This document shows positions 46,070 through 57,169 of a stretch of DNA of 64,000 bases, piece after piece. Source of the stretch: Schistocerca nitens (Eukaryota > Arthropoda > Insecta > Orthoptera > Acrididae); contig NC_064622.1 in assembly GCF_023898315.1 (NCBI RefSeq), positions 275,457,503 through 275,521,502 of the forward strand, read 5' to 3'. The translations under genes and the position numbers were made by a program. Numbering within the stretch: the first letter of the stretch is position 1; each line of letters starts with the position of its first letter. The notes beneath the pieces are model-generated. The model had not been told where the DNA came from, did no database searches, and saw only the letters and a list, made by a program, of their open reading frames with translations.

Positions 46070-47497
46070 GATTCTTTACATCTAGTGATATAATTTTTTT
46101 AAGAAATTCGTTATTTTCTTTACATCCATCAGATACTTCACGACAGTAGACACGCACTGTAGATTGGTACTTTTATTACGATTTCGTTCAAATATTTGTT
46201 CAACCGCAGGAAACTTCTTGGAATGAGTGTTGTGTACCTTACTAGAAGCAGTACGTTGAAATATCTGTATCCGCTAGAACTTTTTCAGACGGGTCTTTTA
46301 TCTACCAGTGAGGCAATAGCATGACTATTAACTCCTTTTGGCGATAAGCTCTGTCAGACCAGAGCTCTCCCCATAAAGACACGAGCAAAGCTCGTTACGG
46401 AAACTTTTCCTAAAGCTACAAATTCGCACTTCACTGACGTGTCCGCTATCAGTTGGTCGTAAGGATTTTGTAACGACAGCTATTCGTTTCTGCAAGCCAC
46501 CAGTGGGATCGTTAATAAACACTAAACGAAATGTGCAATCGCTTTTTTTATTGGCCACAGTGCAGTAAACGCAACCGGCTATCTGAACAGTGTGTATGAA
46601 TTCGCCAATGTCAATACACACAAGCTTACAATTCACTCGCACGACGCGCGAAAGGATATGTGGATCTATATTGACAAAAGGAGAAAGTTAAGAATAGGGT
46701 TTATCGTTCGTTTGACGATGAGATCGCCTGAAACGGGTCTGCGAGGATTGTTTTTGCTACAGGAGAGGGGGGGGAGGGGAATTGGGAGGAGCGGACAATT
46801 GCCCTTTTCCATCCCTCTCTGGTTACAGCCTTTTCAGTCTCTAATGATCTCTACGTTAAATGCAATCTTTCCTGCGGTTTACTTTTAATCTCGCTACAAA
46901 TCCTGTTTGCTATCTAGGTTTGAGAAACAATGAGATTCATTCCGAAGAGATCCAAACTACGAACAAAAAGAGAAATATACTTTTATATTTCTTCACGATG
47001 TTCTCGTAGTTCTGGCATGAACGTTTGATTCTGAATATGAAATACAATTAACCGTACAACACTGCTCCAAGAACGATTGGGGAGAATACAGGGTAACCGC
47101 GTGTCCTGGAATGTGTCCACCTGCAGGTAGCTGCCAGCTGTTTTCTAGTGTCACATAAAATTATATCTTACGTCTAACTATACGATGCATTCTATTTACA
47201 GAGCGGAGGACGATACATACGTAAGATGAGGGTGGCACGTGGTTCCCTCACATGTGCAGAAATACACGGGGTTAGCAGCTACGTTTCATGTCGCCATCAC
47301 CATGGAAGTCTGTTAGGTACTTATTGCCCGACGAGCATTTAATTCCGGCCGCTGATGCAACATCTAGCGATAAGAAGCTGCACCACCTAATTTTCCCGTC
47401 AACTCATGCCACATCATCTTACAATAGGTAGGCGCGTGCGAAACATCTACAGCTACACCCTGCAAACTACTGTGAAATGCAAGGCAGCGAGAAATAC
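46070..47497. other. no recognised feature
   Basis: Mixed sequence, small poly-G tract at about 46767. No gene or repeat family recognised. Confidence 0.35.
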
Positions 47498-47509
47498 TTG
47501 TAGTAGTTG

Positions 47510-47708
47510 GCCGGCCGAAGTGGCCGTGCGGTTAAAGGCGCTGCAGTCTGGAACCGCAAGACTGCTACGGTCGCAGGTTCGAATCCTGCCTCGGGCGTGG
47601 ATGTTTGTGATGTCCTTAGGTTAGTTAGGTTTAACTAGTTCTAAGTTCTAGGGGACTAATGACCTCAGCAGTTGAGTCCCATAGTGCTCAGAGCCATTTG
47701 AACCATTT
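47510..47708 (+). mobile_element. Leu-type tRNA-SINE, full length
   Basis: A perfect 12-base TSD TTGTAGTAGTTG lies at 47498-47509 and 47709-47720. The head is GCCGGCCGAAGTGGCCGTGC, with a complete B box and body. Inserted right at the left edge of the mariner remnant. Confidence 0.93.
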
Positions 47709-47721
47709 TTGTAGTAGTTGC

Positions 47722-48560
47722 GAGGAAGGTTCAAAAAGTGAGTTTCGTCCTGTTTTTTCGTACAGAAACTTTACTGCCAAAAACAAATACACCATGGCAT
47801 CGTGAACTATTATTCGAAATAGTCGCCACCGGCATTGAGACATTTGTCAGCCTGAAGAAACCACTCTGGTAAAATTCGGTGTCCTGCGATTCAGGGAACT
47901 GTGGCACAGTCTGCTCCACTTCAGCATTGGTTTGGAAGTGATGTGGCTAGAGGGAGGCTTTTAACAGGTGAAAGTCGGGGGCCAAGATCGGGGCTTTAGG
48001 CCGGGTGATCCGATCTCTCCCATCCGAAGCGACGAATTTGATCCAGTGTGAGCCTTGCTGTGTGTGGTTTTGTGTTGTCGCCCAAGAACACACCACCTTC
48101 ACTCGAGAGCCTTGGTCTCGCTCGCTGAATGGCGGACCTGAGTCTGGTGCGGGTGTCAAAGTAGTGTACCGCATTGATGGGCGCTTGCTGGAGGAAATCA
48201 AGGAGAATCGTCCTAGACACTGTAGCTATAACCTTTCCTGCGGGGGAGGGGGGGGGGTGACACTTCGATTTTTTTCCTCGCTGGTAAACTAAGACATTTC
48301 CACATCACTGAGGCGGCCTTGGGTACTGAAATAAAGTGGTGCACCTGTATCTCACCTCCCGTGATGATTCTGAACAGAAATTCATTTCCCTCTCGCGTAT
48401 ACCGCATGTAGTGATTGAGGCTGATTACCATTCCTGCACACTTTTGATCCAGAGTCAGGTTTCTCAACACCTATCCTGCAGAAAGTTTTCGGTAACCCAA
48501 AACATTATGGAGCATGTGATGGGCCTGCGCACGACCAGTATACAGTGTGGACGCCACATT
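47722..48560 (-). mobile_element. mariner-like transposon remnant
   Basis: The minus strand decodes to ILLDFLQQAPINAVHYFDT, VFLGDNTKPHTARLTLDQI and FGWERSDHPA, the D..N..PH...SPDL region of a mariner transposase. The left edge CGAGGAAGGTTCAAAAAGT resembles a mariner terminal repeat. Frameshifts and stops are present. Confidence 0.75.
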
Positions 48561-48622
48561 TGACACCGTTATCCGCCTGGTCCGCTAACACCATGACCCG
48601 TACTCTAAAACGTTTTTTTCAT

Positions 48623-48657
48623 TCACACTCGACTGCAGAGTGAAAATTTCATTCTGG
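48623..48657 (+). mobile_element. short 3' fragment of the tRNA-SINE (CGA family)
   Basis: CTGCAGAGTGAAAATTTCAT followed by TCTGG is the terminal 35 bases of the family seen at 17.0, 25.6 and 44.2 kb. Confidence 0.7.
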
Positions 48658-48659
48658 AT

Positions 48660-49685
48660 GTTTTGTACGTGAAAACTGTAGCTACTATTAATTTGAGAAG
48701 ATTTGACCGATGCAAATATATTAAACCGTCTCACGTCTTCCGTACACTGATGCTTCCGAAATAACGTCGGAAAAAGTCTCCGTATAGTATCAGTAACTAC
48801 CGTATCAATTACTTACCAATACTGGTACCAATAGTGTGTAGTACTGAAGAGTATTTTTTCCAAACAAGTTTCGTTTTAATGCGAGTACACATTAGGTTTC
48901 CTCCAAATGAAAGTTGGTCGCCTGTGCATTGGCGTTCGGCTTCTCATCCTCCACTAACGAAGGGCTTGGGGCAAAAGGATTCGGCCTTGTGGGACCTCAG
49001 CTAGCTCTGATAACTTGCCGTCGTTGCTGCCGTTTTGTTATTGTTATAAAGCAGTGTTTTAATTGCCATTTTACCAGCAGGTATTGTGGAGGGAAAGAGG
49101 ATTTAAGAGTCACTGCATGTGCAGCGTTTATTTTGCTGCAAGAAACTGCTGAGAAAAAGAAGACAAAGAAACGACACTGGTGGACGATCTCTTTCTAAAA
49201 AAGTTGGGAGCAGCGTGGTGGAACAAAACTGACGTTTACGTTAAGGCTGATTTGGAGAATGGGCTATTTCACAATTTCTTAGCGAATGAAAGCTACGGAT
49301 TTCGAATTATTGAATTGTGTGGGCACTAAAATTTCCGAAGAGGACAGAAGAGCTGTATCTGCCGTAGAAATATTAATGGCCCCTCTCAATTTTTTTCTCT
49401 TTATCGTTCACGGCGAAGGGATGCCAATAGATAATCCATTTTCTTTTTCATATCTTGCACTTTTCTTTCTAACGGCTCACATGTTTCCATCCAAGCGTCT
49501 AATTTTTTCAATTTGTTTTTATAATCGCAGTTCTTAGGGGCACATATACATTCCGGTTCACGATAAAACTCTATCAGTTTTCATGGTCTCTCCATATTCC
49601 ACTCCATACTCCAATCTTTTTAGACACAACAAATACACACTCTTAACGAGAGCAGGTATTGCTGCTGGGGAAACAGCGACTGTCG
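48660..49685. other. no recognised feature
   Basis: Short open frames without family motifs. Confidence 0.35.
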
Positions 49686-49686
49686 A

Positions 49687-49866
49687 AATGTTTTTCAGGA
49701 CAGCCACAGGTCTAACTCAGTACGTTTATTTGACCGGTTTCGCTCTTTAATTTTACAGCCAATTACTGTAATTTAAACTGTAAATTCCAGAGTATCTGAA
49801 AATGCTCTCGTTAAATTAAACATACTGAGTGCGACTTCTAGCTGTGCTGAAAAATTTAAATACACA
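49687..49866. mobile_element. foldback/MITE-like inverted-repeat element
   Basis: The left arm TTTTTCAGGACAGCCACAGG and CTCAGTACGTTTATTT is mirrored on the right by AAATTAAACATACTGAG and CTAGCTGTGCTGAAAAA. The arms are about 45-50 bases and imperfect, with a 70-base spacer. Confidence 0.6.
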
Positions 49867-49869
49867 CCA

Positions 49870-50924
49870 GTTATAGGGACATATCAGGTCACTACGGAAC
49901 CAAGGTCTATTCGATCCACCGTCTGCACTAGGAGAGGAGACCCAACGCTAACCAACCGCCAATGCTTTGATGTTACCGCCAACAGCCACGGCCAACCATT
50001 TCGTTGGCTCCAACTTGTCGCCCTTACACACTATCGCCCAACGAAGTGATTGGCTGTAGTTTGTTGGCTTGCGTTGGGATAGCGCGCGCCCCTTTATCCA
50101 ACTACAACATCATCAATGACAGAATTTTCTCCCCCTATTCTTGATTGTAATATGGTTGTGGCTTCACTTTTTACAAGAATGTTTTCCTTTAGCAGTGGAG
50201 TTGTAAATAAAAAATGAAAGAAACTCTTTAAGATCCTAACAGGTGAACAATCACACACGACTGATAAGAAGTCTACTGTCAAGGCAATACTTTTCCGACG
50301 GTCAGTAACACAGACCATAGGTACCTGCGACGAAGAAGGGAATAAAGGGGAAGGAAGTTTCCCAGCACCACCCACAGGCACTCACTCTTCTATGCTGCCT
50401 GCTGTTCAGAGACTATTTGGTCTAAGCTCCGAAAGTGTAGTGATTACAAAATTATCGCAGCCGTCTGCAACAATAATAATTTCATTCGTGTCTCTGTCAG
50501 TCGCTTCTCACAGAGAGTAATGATAGTGCAAATCTTGACTTCTGTTAGTCCCAGTGCTTCATCAACTTCCAGAGAGCGGCTGCCGTCGCAACGCCTTATA
50601 AAGGTGAAAATAGAGCCTGTTGCAACATACCAAGTACTATTCTCAGCACGCTTACATCACAGCGTCCCTGCAAGCAGCTGCTACTCCGCACCGCGTTACA
50701 GCGACTGTCAACAGCTATACACGTGTTTCAAACGCCCGAAGCTGCTACACTCGCATGAGCAAATAGCAAACGTTTCGCCCGTCGTAAGTCTATGAACTCC
50801 ATCAACCTCCCATCTGTATATAAGCTAATGTCGTCGATCTACTCAACTTCAAGTGCCTTGGTAGCTGTATTCTGATCGGTTCCTTTTGTGCTGCCTCTGG
50901 AACAGAAAACCCGTGAGCAAACCT
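49870..50924. other. no recognised feature
   Basis: Contains CCAACGCTAACCAACCGCCA and its loosely mirrored AACGAAGTGATTGGCTGTAG, but no element could be delimited. No gene seen. Confidence 0.3.
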
Positions 50925-51036
50925 TATTATTCAGGGGATCTTTGCCATTCGTGGACAAGTGCTCTTGAGCGGTCTAAGGCGCTGCAGTCATGGACTGTGC
51001 GGCTGGTCCCGGCGGAGGTTCGAGTCCTCCCTCGGG

Positions 51037-51084
<48 letters not shown>

Positions 51085-51315
51085 TGTGTGTGTGTGTGTG
51101 TGTTTGTCCTTAGGATAATTTAGGTTACGTAGTGTGTAAGCTTAGGGACTGATGACCTCAGCAGTTAAGTCCCATAAGATTTCACACAAATTTGAACAAG
51201 TGCTCTTCCGGTAGACTGAGCTGCGCAAGACGACTCGCGACCCGTCCTCACTGGTTTAATTCCGCCAGTACCTCGTCTTTAACCTTTCAAACTTTACAGA
51301 AACCTCTTGCTTAAC
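50925..51315 (-). mobile_element. old copy of the CGA-type tRNA-SINE, split by a younger SINE
   Basis: The left piece GGGGATCTTTGCCATTCGTG and right piece CCGGTAGACTGAGCTGCGCA with CGCCAGTACCTCGTCTTTAA match the family antisense. The split is at the AAGTGCTCT segment, now occupied by 50967-51195. Confidence 0.7.
50967..51195 (+). mobile_element. tRNA-SINE carrying a (GT)n tract, nested in an older SINE
   Basis: TSD ACAAGTGCTCTT lies at 50955-50966 and 51196-51207. The head is GAGCGGTCTAAGGCGCTGCA, the B box GGTTCGAGTCC, then a GT run at 51039-51103, then GACCTCAGCAGTTAAGTCCC and an end TTTGA. The TSD is made of the older SINE's tRNA-like sequence. Confidence 0.9.
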
Positions 51316-51334
51316 TTGTAAGACCTCCAATGTT

Positions 51335-51490
51335 GCTGTTGCACCTTCACACTGGAGACTGATTTGATGCAAATGCACGTTAATCTATCCCGTGAAAGTA
51401 TCTTCGTCTCTGCAAGACTACTGAAGCCTACACTCCCACGACAACTTGCTTACTTCGGTCGAATTTTGGTATCCCTCTATGATGAAATAT
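51335..51490 (-). mobile_element. non-LTR (RTE-like) remnant, antisense
   Basis: GAGACTGATTTGATGCAAAT, TCTGCAAGACTACTGAAGCC and TTGGTATCCCTCTATGAT correspond to the antisense C-terminal LINE sequence also seen at 33.2 kb. Confidence 0.5.
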
Positions 51491-51720
51491 CTCACCTTTT
51501 TGGCAAAGAGGTTGCAAAAACATAACAATACGAATTTTCGTAGATGTCTACGCCGTGTCAGTATTCAATATGATGTAATAAGCAAGCATATGAGTAAACC
51601 ACCTCAGTGCTGAAAGGCGTAATGATAGTTCACTTGTAGGAAGAGGAGGAGGGCGGGTGGAAGGGAGGAGTTAGTGTGCAACGTTCCGTCGACAACGAGG
51701 TCATTACAAGCGGAGCACAA

Positions 51721-51905
51721 GCTCGGATTAGGGAAGGATGGCGAAGGAAAGTAGCCGTGCCCTTTCGAAGGAACCATCCCGGCATTTGCCTTAAGCGATT
51801 TAAGGAAATTACGAAAAACCTAAATCACGAAGACTGGGCGCAGGTTTGAAGCGTCGTCCTTCCCAAATCGAGTCCAGTGTGCTAACCACTGCGCTATCCC
51901 GCTCG
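51721..51905 (-). mobile_element. tRNA-derived SINE, third family
   Basis: CGGATTAGGGAAGGATGGCG, CCCGGCATTTGCCTTAAGCG and CGAGTCCAGTGTGCTAACCA match the SINE at 60364-60564. TSD not clear. Confidence 0.75.
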
Positions 51906-52464
51906 GTTTCACTTGAAGTGACAGAAACAGAAACTGCTGTTGTTGTTTCCATGTAGGGGCTAGAATGTTCCTTTTGTAGAACAGAAAACAATAAAGTTAA
52001 AAAAAGGAAATTTTCCTGTAGCGGTATAATAGTTACACTTATCACAAAAAATTATTGTTGTACAACTACATGCAACGTGCTGCAGTTGAATTCTTGGTTA
52101 CGGAGAAAGATCCATTGACAGTTATGTGCAGTGCATCATGGTAACGGTGCGGTTGATAGGACTACGGCTGGGTGACATAAAGAGAGCTAAAGCGTCAGGA
52201 ACGGCATAAACTGAGGTTCATGATCGGCCACGCTCAGGATGTCCTGCCACGGCCACTGTTCCCGAAATGATGAGAATAGCGAAGCTGCCTTTATTCTTGG
52301 AGACCAGCGCATCGCAGCTCAACTGGCTCCACACACTTTGAAGACGAGAGCGTAATTCATGCAGTGAAAACAAGGCCATGAGCACAGTCCACTGATGCTG
52401 ATGGAGACTATGTTCAAAAACTGTACATATAAAATAGATGGCCTATGATACTGTCACCAAATTC

Positions 52465-52502
<38 letters not shown>
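52465..52502 (+). repeat. (AAT)n microsatellite
   Basis: About 12 trinucleotide units. Confidence 0.95.
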
Positions 52503-52504
<2 letters not shown>

Positions 52505-52639
52505 CATAATGACTTCTCAATATATTTTAAGTGTTTTAACGAAGAATCATTGCTTCGGCTTTGACTTAAACTTATTTTTACATACAACAAATGCTTTTTC
52601 ACATGGGAAGCCAGAGAAGCGAATCTAGAACGAGAACTC

Positions 52640-53465
52640 ACCACATCGGGACCTTGGAATGGCTCCATTCAAAAGTAATCACCATACGCGTTAAGACATT
52701 TACCCTATTGGGAGACGACATGATCAATTCTAGTTCCGTAAAACGCGGTTGGCCGTCGACGGATCCACTTCCTGTTGCACTTCCTTGTAATACTGAAACC
52801 GATGTCCATGGTGTCTTGCTTCAGGTTACCGAAGATGGGAAAATAGTGGGGTGAGGAACCGGGCTGTACGGAGGGTTCTGCAGTGTTTCCCAACCAAACC
52901 GACGAAGCGCAGCCTTCGTCCGATTGGCAGAGTGGGGCGGGCGTTATCGCGCAACAGGACGATTCTGTCAGACAGCATCGCGACAATCCGCGGGCAAACA
53001 GCAAAGCCAACTGCGGGAACTTTCCACATCTCTTCCGCCAAAGAAATCCAAAGCTGTTAACGCAAGTCCCGGTAAGGTCATGATGACCTCCTCCGACTAT
53101 AGGGACCCCTCGGCTCGTCGAGTTCAAAACGTCTGGAATGCTCTCGGATGGAATCATCCTGTTGCGTGAATAACGCCCACCCCTACATTGCCAATCGGAC
53201 GAAGGGTACGCTTCAGCGTTTTGGTTGGGAAACACTGCAACATCCTCCGTACAGCCCGGGTCTCTCACTGTGTGATTTTTCACTTCTTTGGTGACTTGAA
53301 GAAACACATGCGTGGTCGTTGGTTTCTGTAGGACGAATGGGTGCGATTGTGGATCCGTCAGCAGACTATCGCGTTCCACGAAACATGAGTTGATCGTCTG
53401 TCTCCCAGTGGGATAAAAGTCTTAACGCGTGTAGTGAATACTTTTGACTGGAACCATTACAGAGT
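52640..53465. mobile_element. inverted duplication of a mariner-like 3' region
   Basis: The plus strand at about 53200-53440 gives LQRFGWETLQHPPYSPGLS and SQWDKSLNACSEYF, a mariner transposase C-terminus. The minus strand at about 52930-52650 gives FGWETLQNPPYSPVPHP and a diverged copy of the same tail ending in FEWSHSKVP. The two arms face each other around a short spacer. Confidence 0.7.
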
Positions 53466-53736
53466 CCTGTTGCGGCGGATGTTCGATTTTTATTCGACTA
53501 CCCCTTTCTCTGGCTTTGTACACAAAAGCATCCGAAGTGCGTAAAAATAAATTTATCAAAATTAACAGCACAGCTTATATTCGCACCAACACGGCAACTG
53601 CTGTTGACAAACTGTGTTCAGATATCACCAGTACATGATCAGTCGAAGTGTGCGATTACCTAAATGTTCGACAAGGAATCCACGTGATGGTGTAACACTC
53701 TCGAAACACGTCTGGGTGAAGAGACAAGACATTGTA

Positions 53737-54443
53737 CGAGGGTTGGAACTTAAATGGCAACTATTTATTCACAACCGATAAAGAGTTACATGTTTGCACC
53801 TGTTACTGTCCTCCAAAGAAGTCACCAGCGTTGTGTAGAACCCGTTGCCAGCAACGTGGAAGGCGTAGTATACCGTTAGCAGGGCCTGTTCTGTAGATAG
53901 TGGGAATGGAGCGGTCTGAAGTTATGGTGATTCCCGTTTACGACTGTGATGGTGTTATTCAAACGCATTACTTTCCTCCACGGCAGACCGTCAATGCACA
54001 GTATTACTGTTCGTTTTTGGAGCATCACCTGCCGCCAGCTTTGCGAAAGAAGCGGCGACACTTTCTGCGCAACCCACCAATCATTTCGCACGACAATGCG
54101 CGGGCGCATACAGTGCTGCTCTGTTCGGTCGGTGGGACTGGGAAGTACTGTACCATCCACCATACTCCCCGGACTTAAGTCATTATGACTTTGATTTGTT
54201 TCCGAATATGAGGGAACCACTTCGCGGCATTCGCTTCAGAACTGTTCCAGAGGTTCGACAGGCAGTAGACCGCTCCATTCGCACCATCATCAGAACAGGC
54301 TCTGCTAACGTGTTCCACAGAACTGGCAACGGGTTCTACACAACGCTGGTGACTACTTTGAAGGACAGTAACAAGTGCAAACTTGTAACTCATTTGTATC
54401 GGATGTGAATAAATAGTTGCCACTCTTTAAGTTTCAACCATCG
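53737..54443 (+). mobile_element. internally deleted mariner element with long terminal inverted repeats
   Basis: TA duplications at 53735-53736 and 54444-54445. Inverted repeats of about 125 bases start CGAGGGTTGGAACTTAAA and, from the right, CGATGGTTGAAACTTAAA. Inside, GVIQTHYFPPRQTVNAQYYC and ISHDNARAHTVLL are a mariner catalytic fragment, so the N-terminal half is deleted. Same family as 10430-11800. Confidence 0.88.
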
Positions 54444-54659
54444 TATTAATTTAATACGCAATGGCTGCTACTACTGAACGCGTGAACGCGTGACTGTTCC
54501 TTCAGATGGTAGACTGTTCCTTTAGGGGTAAGGTCGAAGAAATTCAGTTACTGCTCACTTTTGAAGATGTTGTATTTAAATTTTGTTCAGCTCAAAATAA
54601 ATTTACTGAGGAGTATTTAAAAGCAACAACACTGAGTCTTAACAAGTATAAAGTACAAT

Positions 54660-55056
54660 TCCTGTGTGTGATGTAAATTCCTCGGAGGGCGGCCGGTGGC
54701 TGCTGTCCAGCTGGGAGCTGGAAACTTCCCGAAGGCGTGGCGCGAGCTCCCACAGAGGGGGGGATGCTTCTGGAAATTTCCGTCGCCGTGCGACCGGCAG
54801 GGGGAAGAACTGACTCAGCAGGTGCGTGCGGCAGCTTGCGTTACGGCCAAGCCGCTCCGCTTAACAACACGCTGGACTTATCTCCAAGGGCGCGCCTTGC
54901 TCGATAACGCCACCTGATAGCCGCCCCACGTGGCTAGCACAGAGTACACACTAGGTGTCTCTTTTTAGTGTCTTTACACCTGCAACGGTGTACAGTTTAA
55001 TCCTTGAATCCTAAGCACGCGTGTGGTGTGTGAGGTACCCTGTTCGCTCATCAACG
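54660..55056. other. GC-rich stretch without recognised feature
   Basis: Contains CAGCTGGGAGCTGGAAACTT and other short palindromes. No gene or element boundary could be set. Confidence 0.3.
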
Positions 55057-56690
55057 TATAAGTACGTGGTATCACGTAACATTCCGCCAGTGCGGACGGT
55101 ATTTGCTTCGTGATACATTACCCTTGTTAAAATGGACCGTTTACCAATTGCGAAAAACGTAGATATCATGTTGATGTATGGCTATTGTGATCAAAATGCC
55201 CAACGGGCGTGTGCTATGTATGCTGCTCGGTATCCTGGACGACATTATCCAAGTGTCCGGACTGTTCGCCGGATAGTTACGTTATTTAAGGAAACAGGAA
55301 GTGTTCAGCCACATGTTAAACGTCAACCACGACCTGTAACAAATGATTATGCCCAAGTAGGTGTTTTAGCGACTGTCGCGGCTCATCCGCACGTCAGTAG
55401 CAGACAAAGAGCGCGAGAATCGGGAATCTCAAAAACGTCGGTGTTGAGAATGCTACATCAACATCGATTGCACCCGTACCATATTACTATGCACCAGGAA
55501 TTGCATGGCGACGACTTTGAACTTCGTGTACAGTTCTGCCACTGGGCACAAGAGAAATTACGACACGATGACAGATTTTTTGCACGCGTTCTATTTAGCG
55601 ACGAAGCATCGTTCACCAACAGCGGTAACGTAAACCGGCATAATATGCTCTATTGGGCAACGGAAAATCCACGATGGCTGCGACAAGTGGAGCATCAGTG
55701 ACCATGGCGGGTTAATGTATGGTGCGGCATTATGGAAGGAAGGATAATTGTCCCCCACTTTATCGATGGCAATCTAAATGGTGTAATGTATGCTGATTTC
55801 CTACGTAATGTTCTACCGATGTTACTACAAGATGTTTGACTGCATGACAGAATGGCGATCTACTTCCAACATGATGGATGTCCGGCACATAGCTCGCGCG
55901 CGGTTGAAGCGGTATTGAATAGTGTATTCCATGACGGGTGGATTGGTCGTCAAAGCACCATACCATGGCCCGCACGTTCACCGGATCTGACGTCCCCGGA
56001 TTTCTTTCTGTGAGGAATGTTGAAGGATATTTGCTATCGTGATCCACCGACAACGCCTGACAACATGCGTGACAACGCCTGACAACATGCGTCAGCGCAT
56101 TGTCAATGCATGTGCGAACATTACGGAAGGCAAACTACTCGCTGTTGAGAGGAATGTCGTTACACGTATTGCCAAATGCATTGAGGTTGACGGACATCAT
56201 TTTGAGCATTTATTACATTAATGTAGTATTTACAGGTAATCACACTGTGACAGCATGCGTTTTCAGAAATGATAAGTTCACAAAGGCACATGTATCACAT
56301 TGGAACAACCGAAATAAAATGTTCATACGTACCTACGTTCTGTATTTTAATTTAAAAAACCCAACTGTTACCAACTGTTCGTCTAAAATTGTAAGCGATA
56401 TGTTTGTGACTATTACAGCGCCATCTATCACAAAGCGAAAAAATGTGGTCCAACTAAAACATTCATATTTCTTTACGTACTACCCGTATAATTAATAAAA
56501 AATGAGGGTTCCTATTTTTAGAAAACGCAGTTGATATCCGTTTGACCTTTGGCTGCGCCATCTAGGGGGCCAACCATAGCGCCATCTGGTTTCCCCCTTC
56601 AAGCTGGAGGAGTTTCGTTCTTTGTAGTTTTTTCTTTTGACGCTTATTTCGTGAGATATTTGGCCCGTTCACGATCAATGGACTACCCTG
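55057..56690 (+). mobile_element. rosa-like (DD41D) transposon, right end intact
   Basis: The right terminus is GGACTACCCTG followed by TA at 56691-56692. The left terminus is missing or diverged; recognisable sequence starts near ACGTATAAGTACGTGGTATC. Encodes the pseudogene at 55132-56220. Confidence 0.75.
55132..56220 (+). pseudogene. transposase of the second rosa-like element
   Basis: ATG at 55132 opens 189 uninterrupted codons with a helix-turn-helix region and VLFSDEASF (first catalytic Asp). After a TGA at 55699 the frame goes on with VNVWCGIMEG, FQHDGCPAHSS (second Asp) and WPARSPDLTSPDFFL (third). Forty-one residues separate the last two Asp, indicating DD41D. At least three in-frame stops and a 23-base tandem duplication near 56045-56095 inactivate it. 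Confidence 0.88.
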
Positions 56691-56694
56691 TATA

Positions 56695-57128
56695 ACGGGC
56701 AGGGATGGACCAACGCGTTATTAACTTGCTGAAGTTGTGAAGATCTTTCTCTTGAATACATCATCAGATTTTTCTAAAATTGTAACCAGTTGTTTGTTTG
56801 TACATGTATACCACATCGACCATTTCAGTCCCATTCGGATAATTCCTTCGTGATGCGTTTATCTTCCCTGTCTGAGAGTGTATCTTAATATTAAATAAAA
56901 CAGTCTCCTCCCTGTTAAAACCGATCTCGGTTAGCCGACGGAATAATGAAATGTGTAGACTGTGAAGTACGCGAACGAGTCGCGTGGACGAAGCGGCATT
57001 CTGCTTCATGTGGACTGCCTGCCCCTATTCAGGCAACTACAGGTACTGCAGCACGTGAAGTGACTTCACAACCAGAGGCCGGCCTCGCCTGTACCGGGGG
57101 CGGGTCATCTTGTGAGGAGCCGGCAGCT

Positions 57129-57130
<2 letters not shown>
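56695..57130. other. no recognised feature
   Basis: No gene or known repeat is seen in this stretch. Confidence 0.35.

Positions 57131-57162
<32 letters not shown>
57131..57162 (+). repeat. (GT)n microsatellite
   Basis: Perfect run of about 32 bases, followed by a CG-rich GCGCGCGC tract. Confidence 0.95.
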
Positions 57163-57164
<2 letters not shown>

Positions 57165-57169
57165 GCGCG

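Noticed and set aside
54660-55056. Possible LTR upstream of the second rosa-like element
   Set aside because: Some short palindromes and TATA-like strings occur, but there is no second copy, primer-binding site or gag/pol sequence.
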